In this document: piece by piece, positions 57,401 through 64,000 of the stretch
Numbering within the stretch: position 1 is the first letter of the stretch
How the letters are laid out: each line of letters opens with the position of its first letter
Assembly (NCBI RefSeq): GCF_002994745.2
Contig: NC_037088.1
Location: forward strand, 46,740,911-46,804,910
DNA: 64,000 nt
From: Rosa chinensis
Lineage: Eukaryota; Streptophyta; Magnoliopsida; Rosales; Rosaceae
Reading direction: 5' to 3'
Made by a program: the position numbers and the translations under genes
The notes under the pieces: generated by a model
What the model saw: only the letters and a program-made list of their open reading frames with translations
The model's database searches: none
What the model was told of the DNA's origin: nothing

Positions 57401-58846
57401 TTCATCTTTATAATGCTTACCAATGGAGACCGGTACTTTGCAAGAATCAATAACTCGAACTTGTGGACCTTTCTTGACCCAACCAAGGGAATAAGGTGCT
57501 TCATGAGGCTGCGTAGGTAACTGCAAGTATTCCACCAGTTTCTTGGCTACAAAGTTTTCGCAGCTCCCATTATCCACAATCAAATTGCACACCTTGTTAT
57601 TGACGGAACAAAATGATCTAAAAATATTGCGTCGTTGTCCATCTTCTTTGGGACATAATAAGACCCGCTGCAACACAATATTAACCTTTTTAGGAGACTC
57701 CTCCTCCGCGAACTCAGCCCCATCATAATCGTCACCTCTTCCTCCTTCTTCTTCATTTTCATCATATTCACCTATAAGAGCAGTTTGTCTCCTCTCTGGA
57801 CACACATTAGACCTATGCCCAGGCTTGTTGCATCGATAACAGACATCTCCCGTAGGTCTAGCATAAGGGTTATTAAATCTCTGATTCGGGGCTCTATTTT
57901 GAGCACCACTAGAACTACCAACACCTTTAAAAGGAGGATTGGAAGCCCTAAAAGCACCTTCTGTTTTCTGCAGTGTGGTTTTACCCTTGTCAGTTGAAGA
58001 ATTTACTAGATCTGTGCTCCTTTGGTAGTTATATCTTTGGAAAGAAGAAGCTCGTGAAGGCTTCTCTAACAACTCTGCCTTCAATGCTAGGTTTGAAGCT
58101 TCTGCCATAGTATGAACAGTTTGCAATCCGATTTTCTCTTGAATGGAAGGCTTCAGCCCACTGACAAAGTGAGCCACCTTCTGACCTTCAGTTTCTCCTA
58201 ATTCATTACGCTCCGAGTAACGCAAGAACTCAGCGGTGTATTCAGCCACTGTCCTAGTTCCCTGGACACATTCGATATACAATCTGTACAAAATCTGTTC
58301 ATAATCGTCCGGTAAGAACCTCTCCATCATCAGCTGCTTCATTCTTCGCCATGTTTTAACACCCTGCTTCCTTTGTTTCTTGCGGGTGTTCTGCAATTTA
58401 TCCCACCAAACTGCAGCAGTACTCTTCAATCTCCATGCAACATGCTTAACCTGCTTGTGTTCAGGAACTTCCATGATCTCAAAGAACCTATCCACTTGAA
58501 GCTGCCAATCTAGATAATCTTCTACACCCAAGTTGCCTGAAAAGAAAGGAATTTCGGCCTTGACTTTGTAATCTTGGTCAGCTTGTCCTTGTGGTTCATA
58601 TTGCACCATCTCTTCTTCAGACTCAGATTCTGAAGTATGAACAACAACCTCTCTACGTGGAGCCCTAATTCGCTGGCCTCCCTCCCTGCCTATATTCCGA
58701 TCATTGTTGTTGTTGTTGTTGTTTCTCTCTCCTAACAACCCACGAATTTCTCCAATCTGCTGATCCATCCGATTGTTCATGGTGTTGATGGCAGCGGTAA
58801 ACGCTGCCGTGAGAGCTTCGATATCCGATTTTGTAACTTCACCCAT
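54269..58846 (-). CDS. Gag-Pol polyprotein of the CRM-like element (intact)
   Basis: 1525 residues from the ATG at 58846 ([16 protein letters not shown]), chosen because it lies just downstream of the primer site; the frame stays open further upstream into the LTR. Order: Gag domain (about 95-225), zinc knuckle [14 protein letters not shown] (about 336-349), protease with [11 protein letters not shown] (about 422-432), RT with [12 protein letters not shown] and YFDD (about 775), RNase H with [16 protein letters not shown], integrase with the zinc finger (GHLGRDKT ... CYTC) and core D, D, E ([20 protein letters not shown]). The C-terminus has [18 protein letters not shown] and FNVADLHEF, then an acidic stretch and a basic end. 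Gag-pol running into the 3' LTR and lack of a clear chromodomain suggest the CRM (centromeric) clade. No lesion seen. Confidence 0.93.
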   Translation of the reverse strand: MGEVTKSDIEALTAAFTAAINTMNNRMDQQIGEIRGLLGERNNNNNNNDRNIGREGGQRIRAPRREVVVHTSESESEEEMVQYEPQGQADQDYKVKAEIPFFSGNLGVEDYLDWQLQVDRFFEIMEVPEHKQVKHVAWRLKSTAAVWWDKLQNTRKKQRKQGVKTWRRMKQLMMERFLPDDYEQILYRLYIECVQGTRTVAEYTAEFLRYSERNELGETEGQKVAHFVSGLKPSIQEKIGLQTVHTMAEASNLALKAELLEKPSRASSFQRYNYQRSTDLVNSSTDKGKTTLQKTEGAFRASNPPFKGVGSSSGAQNRAPNQRFNNPYARPTGDVCYRCNKPGHRSNVCPERRQTALIGEYDENEEEGGRGDDYDGAEFAEEESPKKVNIVLQRVLLCPKEDGQRRNIFRSFCSVNNKVCNLIVDNGSCENFVAKKLVEYLQLPTQPHEAPYSLGWVKKGPQVRVIDSCKVPVSIGKHYKDEVMCDIIDMDACHILFGRPWQYDVDVIYKGRDNVMMIMWDSHKIAMAPVSQFEKSGGKKGESFLTLSSSEFEMEEAFRETEVFCPVVIKGLLATEKEDVLIPKEVQKLLGDFEELISDELPNELPPMRDIQHQIDLVPGASLPNLPHYRMSPKENEILREQIKDLLKKGFIRESMSPCAVPVLLVPKKGNQWRMCVDSRAINKITVKYRFPIPRLEDMLDELEGSKVFTKIDLRSGYHQIRIKPGDEWKTAFKSKDGLYEWMVMPFGLSNAPSTFMRLMNQVLRPFMGSFVVVYFDDILIYSRTKEEHLVHLKQVLEALQENKLYINLKKCTFCTNKLLFLGFVVGEEGIQVDEEKVRAIREWPAPKTVSEVRSFHGLATFYRRFVKNFSTITAPITECLKKGKFQWGEEQEKSFALIKEKLCTAPVLALPNFDKVFEVECDASGVGVGAVLSQEKKPVAFFSEKLSEARQKWSTYDQEFYAVFRAFRQWEHYLIQREFVLFTDHQALKYLNSQKTVNKMHARWVSFLQKFPFVIQHKSGTLNRVADALSRRASLLVTLAQEIVGFDLLKELYEEDVDFKEIWAKCSNNNAVADFYENEGYLFKGNRLCIPSSSLREKLIRDLHGGGLSGHLGRDKTIASLEERYFWPQLKKDAGTIVRKCYTCQVSKGQSQNTGLYLPLPVPDDIWQDLAMDFVLGLPRTQRGVDSVFVVVDRFSKMVHFIACKKTADASNIAKLFFREVVRLHGVPKSITSDRDTKFLSHFWITLWRMFGTSLNRSSTAHPQTDGQTEVTNRTLGNMVRSVCGDRPKQWDYALPQVEFAYNSAVHSATGKSPFSLVYTTVPQHVVDLVKLPKVPGVSVAADNMARDVQAVRDEVKAKLEATNAKNKTAADKHRRVKVFQEGDDVMVFLRKERFPVGTYNKLKPRKYGPFKVVKKINDNAYVVALPDSMGISNTFNVADLHEFHEDEALYPEENSGSSSSEVEETDVEQIAVQFQEQLDRAKGGNRKVTSRREMGLRSPIGTHFSFPERESRQKANSSLCHDV

Positions 58847-58880
58847 TGCTACCAAGGTAAATAGGAGAGACAGGAAAGAC

Positions 58881-58896
58881 CTGCTCTGATACCACC
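58881..58896 (-). other. Primer-binding site of the CRM-like element
   Basis: The minus strand directly after the 5' LTR reads GGTGGTATCAGAGCAG, containing TGGTATCAGAGC, the complement of the initiator methionine tRNA 3' end. Confidence 0.85.
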
Positions 58897-59374
58897 TGAC
58901 GCAGTCGGAATGATAAACTAGGTTTACCAGCAATAAACCTAAGCAAACGATTCTGGAGTCCACCAGAGATAAAAGAGAATAATCTCAATATATTGATAAA
59001 AGATAATAAGATGCCTTCTGTAGCCGCTTGCGGCTGCATAAATAAGAGAAAAGTACCCTAGGGCGACTAACAACGAAACCCTAAGGCCCATGGATAAAAA
59101 CGAAAACAATCCAAAAATAACTAAGAAAACCAAAAACGGGTAAAATAGAAAAATGCCGTTTTGAGGCCCTAAACGATCCCGAAAGCCCGAAAAAGGTCAC
59201 ACGTCGTGGCATAGCGACGAGTTTGCTTTTTGGCGCGATTCCCTTTCCGGAAAGCTAAAGTGCGTCCCGATCGGACTCCGGAGGCCCATTTCACGTCTAC
59301 TAGTCACTTTTCGGTTTCCACCCTTAGCACGATCCAATTGTTCTTGAAATTGGACCGCTATCTGTTCTACATCA
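58897..59374 (-). repeat. CRM-like element 5' LTR
   Basis: 478 bp, TGATGTAG...CTGCGTCA on the minus strand. Confidence 0.95.
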
Positions 59375-59471
59375 GGTTTAATCTCCACAGGTAAACAATT
59401 CAGGTGCTAGTGGTACCATTACAGATCCTGACGCTTTCAGAAATGCTGTTGCAGCCGCAGGTATGGCTAAG

Positions 59472-60349
59472 GTGAGTTTAATTATCAATAAGTAATAAAA
59501 TGTCATTTAGGATGAACATTTTTGGATATGTGGACTGTGGAGGTGAAATGAAAATTTTTGATACAAATGACGAAAGAATCTTGATTCTGCCATTGATGAT
59601 TCGCTGGGAGGGACTTCTGTTTCCACATTTTCTCGGTATAACTATGCACAAATGTAAGAAATATCATTATGTATTGTCGTCGACGGACGCCGGGAGGCGA
59701 GAATATTTGGAAGAGAATAAGTAGTGGCTTACTGGCTATGATAACGAGAGTGAGAAACCTGCGTGAACAAGAAAACGAGAACTCAATCGCTGATTAGTGA
59801 TGAAAATGACGGAGAGGAGACTGAAAACTTTTTCCTAATTATTTTCAGGTAGGCTTTAACATCAAGACGACAACATTTTGTTGACACTATATATAGAATT
59901 TTTTTCTCCAAAATTTTCAGGCAGTCTTGAGCCCACCCCATGATGTATGTAGATCCGCCTGTGGCTGCACCTATTGGTTGGTGCTTCTTTCCCTGATAGC
60001 ACGCATGTAGCATGCTTGAATAATTATGGATTTTGGCAAAGTCTGTATATTTAACAAAAACTTGTATTACTTTATCTTCATTGACCCAGTGATTACAAAA
60101 ATTTCTGGCTCACCAGCCATTCGTAAACAAAGATCTGAAGATCAAACTAAACAAAGGTATGAATTTTGACTACAAGAGGGTGTGTAGCTACGCAGAAGAC
60201 TTATATATTGATTCATTTCTATACCTGTTATTGTATTACTCATAGTCTCAATGCAGGAGAGAAGCAACTATAGATTGCAATTTAATGTTATATACTTTAT
60301 GAACCTTTTTCACTCTTATTTATATCACAATATAGAGGCAGTCACTTAA
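59472..60349. other. Region between truncated SDR-6 and kiwellin
   Basis: No SDR catalytic exons and no other gene are seen. The right part, 60070-60349, is arm B of the inverted kiwellin duplication and includes the kiwellin 3' UTR. Confidence 0.6.
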
Positions 60350-60436
60350 TCAGGCATCAGACCAGAATATCTGCATTTCACCCCAGTCGCTTTTCTTAAC
60401 TCCCAAGGCCTTCCAAACAGCTGGAGAGGCATCAAC
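60070..60436 (-). repeat. Inverted duplication arm B (kiwellin 3' end plus flank, no MITE)
   Basis: The reverse complement matches 1-327 and 950-985. At about 60085-60092 the minus strand reads ttttgtaatcactgg where arm A carries the MITE between two TAA copies. This arm therefore keeps the unoccupied site. Confidence 0.75.
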
Positions 60437-60919
60437 GATGTTGTGAGGGCATGGAGGCTGGTAATCATGATCAGGATCACAACCCATTGTGGAGTCACAC
60501 TCATCAACAACTTTGGCTTTCACACTCCTTCCATTACCATGTATGGTGATGTAGTGTGAACACCTCTTCCTATTGTTGAACCACCCGGTGGACAATGCCA
60601 CGACCCGGGTGCTATCCGAGTGGAATTTATTGTCACATTCAGACGCTCCACCACCATCACCACCTTTCTTGAAGCTGTTGATCGTCAAGGTTGCTTTTGT
60701 ATGCTTGGACACCGGAGGAGAGCACTTGTAAGTGGTGTAGAGCTTGCCTTTTTTGCAGCATTCAGACTGGTTCTCAGGGTTACATTGTCCCGGAGGAGGC
60801 TTTTTACCGACTATTTTGCCACTTGGATTGCAGGTTTGAGCTTCAATGCTCAAACAGATTGTTACAAGAATGATGAAGATGAAGAGAAAAGCACCGGAAG
60901 AACAAAAGTGGTACTTCAT
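60350..60919 (-). CDS. Kiwellin (ripening-related secreted protein)
   Basis: 189 residues. The start is the methionine of [20 protein letters not shown], chosen because a signal peptide follows immediately (cleavage probably before QTCNPSGK); the longer frame upstream is not signal-like. The mature part has the kiwellin pattern: [39 protein letters not shown], then the double-psi beta-barrel ([80 protein letters not shown]). Kiwellins are secreted, disulphide-rich and single-exon, abundant in fruit, and some neutralise fungal effector enzymes (family knowledge). A TATA box lies 65 bases upstream. The gene faces the kiwellin fragment at 3-86. Intact. Confidence 0.95.
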   Translation of the reverse strand: MKYHFCSSGAFLFIFIILVTICLSIEAQTCNPSGKIVGKKPPPGQCNPENQSECCKKGKLYTTYKCSPPVSKHTKATLTINSFKKGGDGGGASECDNKFHSDSTRVVALSTGWFNNRKRCSHYITIHGNGRSVKAKVVDECDSTMGCDPDHDYQPPCPHNIVDASPAVWKALGVKKSDWGEMQIFWSDA

Positions 60920-60983
60920 GTTCTTCTGAGTACTCTTGCTGGTTTTGTTTTGGTTGGTCTGAGGAAGTTGAATCCTAAGTAAG

Positions 60984-60992
60984 CTATATATA
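60984..60992 (-). promoter_or_regulatory. TATA box of the kiwellin gene
   Basis: TATATATAG-type element on the minus strand (ctatatata on plus), about 65 bases before the start codon. Confidence 0.65.
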
Positions 60993-61054
60993 GAGATCAA
61001 GCTAGCTAGCTGGTTTTTAATATCAATTGACTTGATTCTCTCTAGAATGATCAT

Positions 61055-61929
61055 ACTGTCTGTGAAAGATACCGCTTCGTAATATTGCTGATAAGTATAC
61101 TGTCAAATTGTGCAGTAACCTTCCATATACATACAATCTGACTGTCCGCATACGGCTCATTATATCACCATACACAAAGAACCATTTTTGTACTTAACGA
61201 TGGTTCTGTACTGCAGCCGCCTGTGTAAGATTGGTTTGGTTGATTAATACTAGAATAAGATTCCTTAATACAAGAGAAATTAACTAAAGATTCATTAATG
61301 ATAGATTACTCCAAAGATCCCTTAAAATCTTAAGAGCAGCCTAGCCGGCTATAGCCTCTAACCTATATGAGAGATGCAAAGTCAGGAACCTATATATTGA
61401 AGTCTAACATGCATGATATTTTTCTTTTGGAAATTGTGACTGCTAATACCAATTCTTGAACATTAAGGTATACTTTTCCTTCCCCATATGATGAAATTTT
61501 ACTTCAGTAGTCAGTAAATTAGGAATCAATCAACATGATAATTTCATGATTCTGATTCTACTAGTAGTAAAAGTTAAAAAGCCAATAGATCCTCTCTGGA
61601 AATTCCGCTATGGCTGGTTCTATACTAAAAACTGTCTAACTGAAAATGTGTATAAATTATACTAAATGTCCTTATTTGTTGTTCTAATTTTTTTTTTTTC
61701 CATCTGAAGGTGTCCCCTGTTTTATTCGAAAAGTGTCTTCTTATTGTTCTGCTAGTCATGTAACTACGGAGTAAAAATTGGCCATGGGGATGTTGAAGGC
61801 GATTCCATAAAACTGATGTATGAAACACCGCAAGTTTTCTCATCTTGAATAAAGAAAATAAGTAGTCAATTCTAAACACAATGACATGATAATTTTCTTT
61901 AGTTAGCAAAATCTATTTCAACTTGTGGT
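61055..61929. other. Kiwellin upstream region
   Basis: AT-rich. No gene seen; a T-run lies at 61689-61699. Confidence 0.5.
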
Positions 61930-62404
61930 AGAAATGATAGGAGCATTTTAATGCGACATTTTAATAATTATTTCCTCATATTTTTCTTAGTTATTTCCTT
62001 AAATAAATAAATTTTAATATAATTTTTATTTTCTAGGTACCTTGGAATAAATGGAGCTGACATGAAGAAATGGAGTTTTCCTGGTCCGACTAGGAATCCC
62101 AGTCAACGCAGGAATCTTGATGAGGTTAGGAAACCTGAAGGCATTAGGAGACCACATGATAACGTGGGAGATATTATGGGGAATTAAAGCTGATTTTGCC
62201 ATGGGAAATTATGGAGTTAATGTCAAAAATCAAGAGATGATCAAGGATAATGATGCCATGGAGAGATTTAAGGGAGAAAAAGTCCAAAACAAGTCCAGAT
62301 TCATTCCTATTTTCACTCAAGAGAATTTTGGCCGAAAATTAAGAGAAAAATCAGATTAAATCTTGGGAAAATCAGCAATAATATATTTGGAAAGATTATG
62401 GATT

Positions 62405-62655
62405 TATTTTGGAGCTTTCTGATTGGCTGGATGACTCAACAGAGCTGACATGGCATTCTGTGATTGGTCGAAGCTGTGTGGCATGATTGGATAGTTATTT
62501 GAGGAGATAAATCAGAAAATAATCATGCAATTAATTCAAAAATAATCTCCCTAAATCAAGGTGTTAAATTGGAGGTTTCTTATTGGTTGGATGACATAGC
62601 AGAGCTGACGTGGCGTTCTCTGATTGGCTAATGCTGTGTGGATCAATCTTGAAGA
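62405..62655. repeat. Diverged direct repeat in the solo LTR
   Basis: A block around 62410-62485 (gattggctggatgac, cagagctgac, ttctgtgattgg) recurs at 62578-62640 (attggttggatgac, cagagctgacgtggcgttct, ctgattggc). These could be enhancer-type repeats upstream of the LTR TATA box. Confidence 0.65.
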
Positions 62656-62680
62656 CTTGGAGACTAAGTTGCCATCCTCC

Positions 62681-62688
62681 TATAAATA
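62681..62688 (+). promoter_or_regulatory. TATA box within the solo LTR
   Basis: TATAAATA, followed about 25 bases later by a pyrimidine/adenine start-like sequence (ctctacacaac). Confidence 0.6.
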
Positions 62689-62709
62689 GGAGCATTCTCT
62701 ACACAACAC

Positions 62710-62905
62710 CAACACACCATCAACCAGAAGAACAACACCACAACACCTCTTCATTCAGAAAAATTCTCTCCATTCTCTAGTTGCAAAGCTCTGCGTTTTC
62801 AAGCAAGCAACACACCATCAACCAGAAGAACAACACCACAACACCTCTTCATTCAGAAAAATTCTCTCCATTCTCTAGTTGCAAAGCTCTGCGTTTTCAA
62901 GCAAG
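62710..62905. repeat. Perfect 98-bp tandem duplication in the solo LTR
   Basis: Copies at 62710-62807 and 62808-62905, each starting caacacaccatcaaccagaa and ending cgttttcaagcaag, look identical. They lie just downstream of the predicted transcription start. Confidence 0.93.
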
Positions 62906-64000
62906 GAGAGGAAGAAGAAGAATGAGCCGTGAAGATCATATCCTCCATCATCCACCTTGAAGGCTTGCTTCCAAGATTCAAGATCCAACCATCTAGCTCT
63001 CCATCTCCATCTCCACTCACGGTGTAATTCGTTCCTTTTCCTTGTAACCTTTTTGGTTTCCTTGTTTGATTTCGTATGAACTTATTTCTAGTTAACAATA
63101 ACGTTTAGGGCAAAGTTTAAGCCCAATTTCTATGTTTAAATAAAGTTTTCGAATTCTATAATTGAGATTCTAAGTTGCTTATGTGAGTTTGTTCGATTAA
63201 ATTTGCTTTACAGAAAACTTTTATATGTTTATCTTATTTGGGTCGACACTTATAGGATTTGCATGTAATTGGTGCTAGGTTTAAGAACATGAATCAACTT
63301 TTTACTTTGTGTAACTTGAATCAAAAGTAGTAAAGGTTCTGGACAAGAATCGAATTTAATTGAAGATGATTGCAATTAGGTGGACTTTTCCATAACTAAG
63401 TTGTACACTTGAGTTGATAGCCTTTCTCTATGTGTAATGCGTTAAACATGTTATGATTAACTAGCTTTCTAGTCCTTGAATGCCTGTTTGATAGGATTGA
63501 TCTAGGTGCTTTCGCTTAGGTTAATTAGCATTGAAAAGTAAAATATGGGAAATCATTTGCTTTCGAATGTTTCACATGATCAACTCCTTTCTCATGACTT
63601 AGATGAACAATTATAGGGTTTGAATCGAATTCGATTACATGGAATTGGTTTTGATCTTTCTTCCTTGCGTTCCACCCTTGTATATATGTTTTTACGTTTT
63701 CTTTATTTGATTTTCTTTAACTTTTGATTTTATAATTCTTAAACCCCCCTTTTATTTCGTTATTTGTATATATTCTTTTTGTAAATAATACTTTTTACTT
63801 TTACTAATTAATTAATTATTTTTGCAATTACAGGTGTACCCTCAATCCCCGGAATAGAACGATCCCTATTTGCTTATACTACTAACGATATTTTCAGGGT
63901 TAAATTATATGTTTGCTTTGAGCGTATCAAGAAATACTGAGTGACTTTGGTTGGTCGTAACTATTAATGCTCTAGAGAAAACTTTGATAGACAATTCACT

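Larger units (their letters stand above)
53969..59374 (-). mobile_element. CRM-like Ty3/gypsy retrotransposon, apparently complete and young, 5.4 kb
   Basis: LTRs at 53969-54446 (3') and 58897-59374 (5') are 478 bp each, and I count two differences (near 54091/59021 and 54302/59230). GGTTT duplications lie at 53964-53968 and 59375-59379. The primer site beside the 5' LTR reads TGGTATCAGAGC on the minus strand, matching initiator Met-tRNA. One gag-pol frame spans almost the whole element and ends inside the 3' LTR. It is inserted antisense in intron 2 of SDR-6. Confidence 0.96.
53415..59471 (+). pseudogene. SDR-6: truncated SDR gene, exons 1-3 only
   Basis: Exons 53415-53434, 53595-53841 and 59391-59471 are all open and in phase. 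They encode the cofactor half: [16 protein letters not shown], then LTDLDEKKG and [20 protein letters not shown], then NNSG (usual NNAG) and GTITDPDAFRNAVAAAGMAK. The donor gtgagt follows exon 3. The catalytic exons with NxSS and YxxxK are absent from the 0.9 kb before the oppositely oriented kiwellin gene, so the gene is truncated. A TATA-like TATATAT lies at 53348-53354. A complete gypsy element occupies intron 2. It could yield a short protein with only half a Rossmann fold; I treat it as a pseudogene. Confidence 0.85.
61935..63929 (+). mobile_element. Solo LTR, 2.0 kb
   Basis: Begins TGATAGGAGCATTTTAATGC and ends TTTGAGCGTATCA, flanked by AGAAA at 61930-61934 and 63930-63934. A promoter-like tcctataaataggagc lies at 62678-62693. 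There is no internal coding region and no second LTR inside. The TG...CA ends and perfect 5-bp duplication identify a single LTR left after LTR-LTR recombination. The parent family is unknown, and orientation is inferred from the TATA box. Confidence 0.85.

Noticed and set aside
58847..58963. In-frame extension upstream of the CRM-like gag-pol start
   Set aside because: This part lies in the 5' LTR and primer-binding site and is unlikely to be translated.
60920..61054. Longer kiwellin start 45 codons upstream
   Set aside because: The TATA box lies within this segment, and the downstream ATG is followed at once by a signal peptide.
1..64000. CRISPR arrays, bacterial operons or a new defence system
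   Set aside because: The repeats present are plant microsatellites, minisatellites and transposon repeats; nothing has CRISPR spacing, and all genes are plant-type with introns.

Overview
This window is nuclear DNA of a flowering plant, almost certainly a eudicot. The genes have plant-type introns with GT-AG borders, and most of the sequence is plant-type transposable elements: Ty1/copia, Ty3/gypsy of two lineages, PIF/Harbinger, Mutator-like, hAT-like, SINE/LINE-like and MITEs. A Rosaceae source fits the overall look (kiwellin genes, this copia family, an SDR cluster), but I cannot prove the family from sequence alone.

The core is a tandem cluster of short-chain dehydrogenase/reductase genes (SDR, menthol dehydrogenase/salutaridine reductase-like type), all on the + strand. 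SDR-1 (2671-4187, 4 exons), SDR-2 (5618-6803, 3 exons) and SDR-5 (25836-33587, 5 exons) have intact reading frames. SDR-3 (13595-15392) and SDR-4 (15836-24737) are pseudogenes. An exon-2 scrap lies at 25120-25365. SDR-6 (53415-59471) keeps exons 1-3 only. The cluster is bracketed by two convergent kiwellin genes: a 3' end at 3-86 (+) and a complete gene at 60350-60919 (-). The sequence beyond their stop codons is also homologous, so they form an inverted duplication. An ankyrin-repeat/PGG membrane protein gene (35199-37941, +) sits between SDR-5 and the SDR-6 remnant.

Transposable elements account for most of the length, and target-site duplications (TSDs) fix many borders. They are: a Tourist-like MITE (328-946, TSD TAA); a small MITE (5167-5361); a 4.1-kb PIF/Harbinger element with transposase and Myb-like ORF (7533-11634, TSD TAA); two related Mutator-like elements with 9-bp TSDs (11971-13457 and 38438-39852), the second carrying a piece of an ATG18/WIPI-type gene; a 929-bp insertion splitting SDR-4 exon 2 (15984-16912); copia-1 (17183-23952) in SDR-4 intron 2; copia-2 (25925-32095) in SDR-5 intron 1; an 11.7-kb Tat-lineage gypsy element on the - strand with an antisense extra gene (39990-51699); a hAT-like MITE (52066-52406); a tRNA-derived SINE (52613-52810); a short retroposon (53067-53172); a nearly unmutated CRM-like gypsy element on the - strand in SDR-6 intron 2 (53969-59374); and a 2-kb solo LTR (61935-63929).

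The region reads as an SDR cluster in birth-and-death evolution inside an inverted kiwellin duplication. Retroelements settled preferentially, or survived preferentially, in SDR introns. No RNA genes apart from the tRNA-derived SINE, and no CRISPR arrays, were seen.
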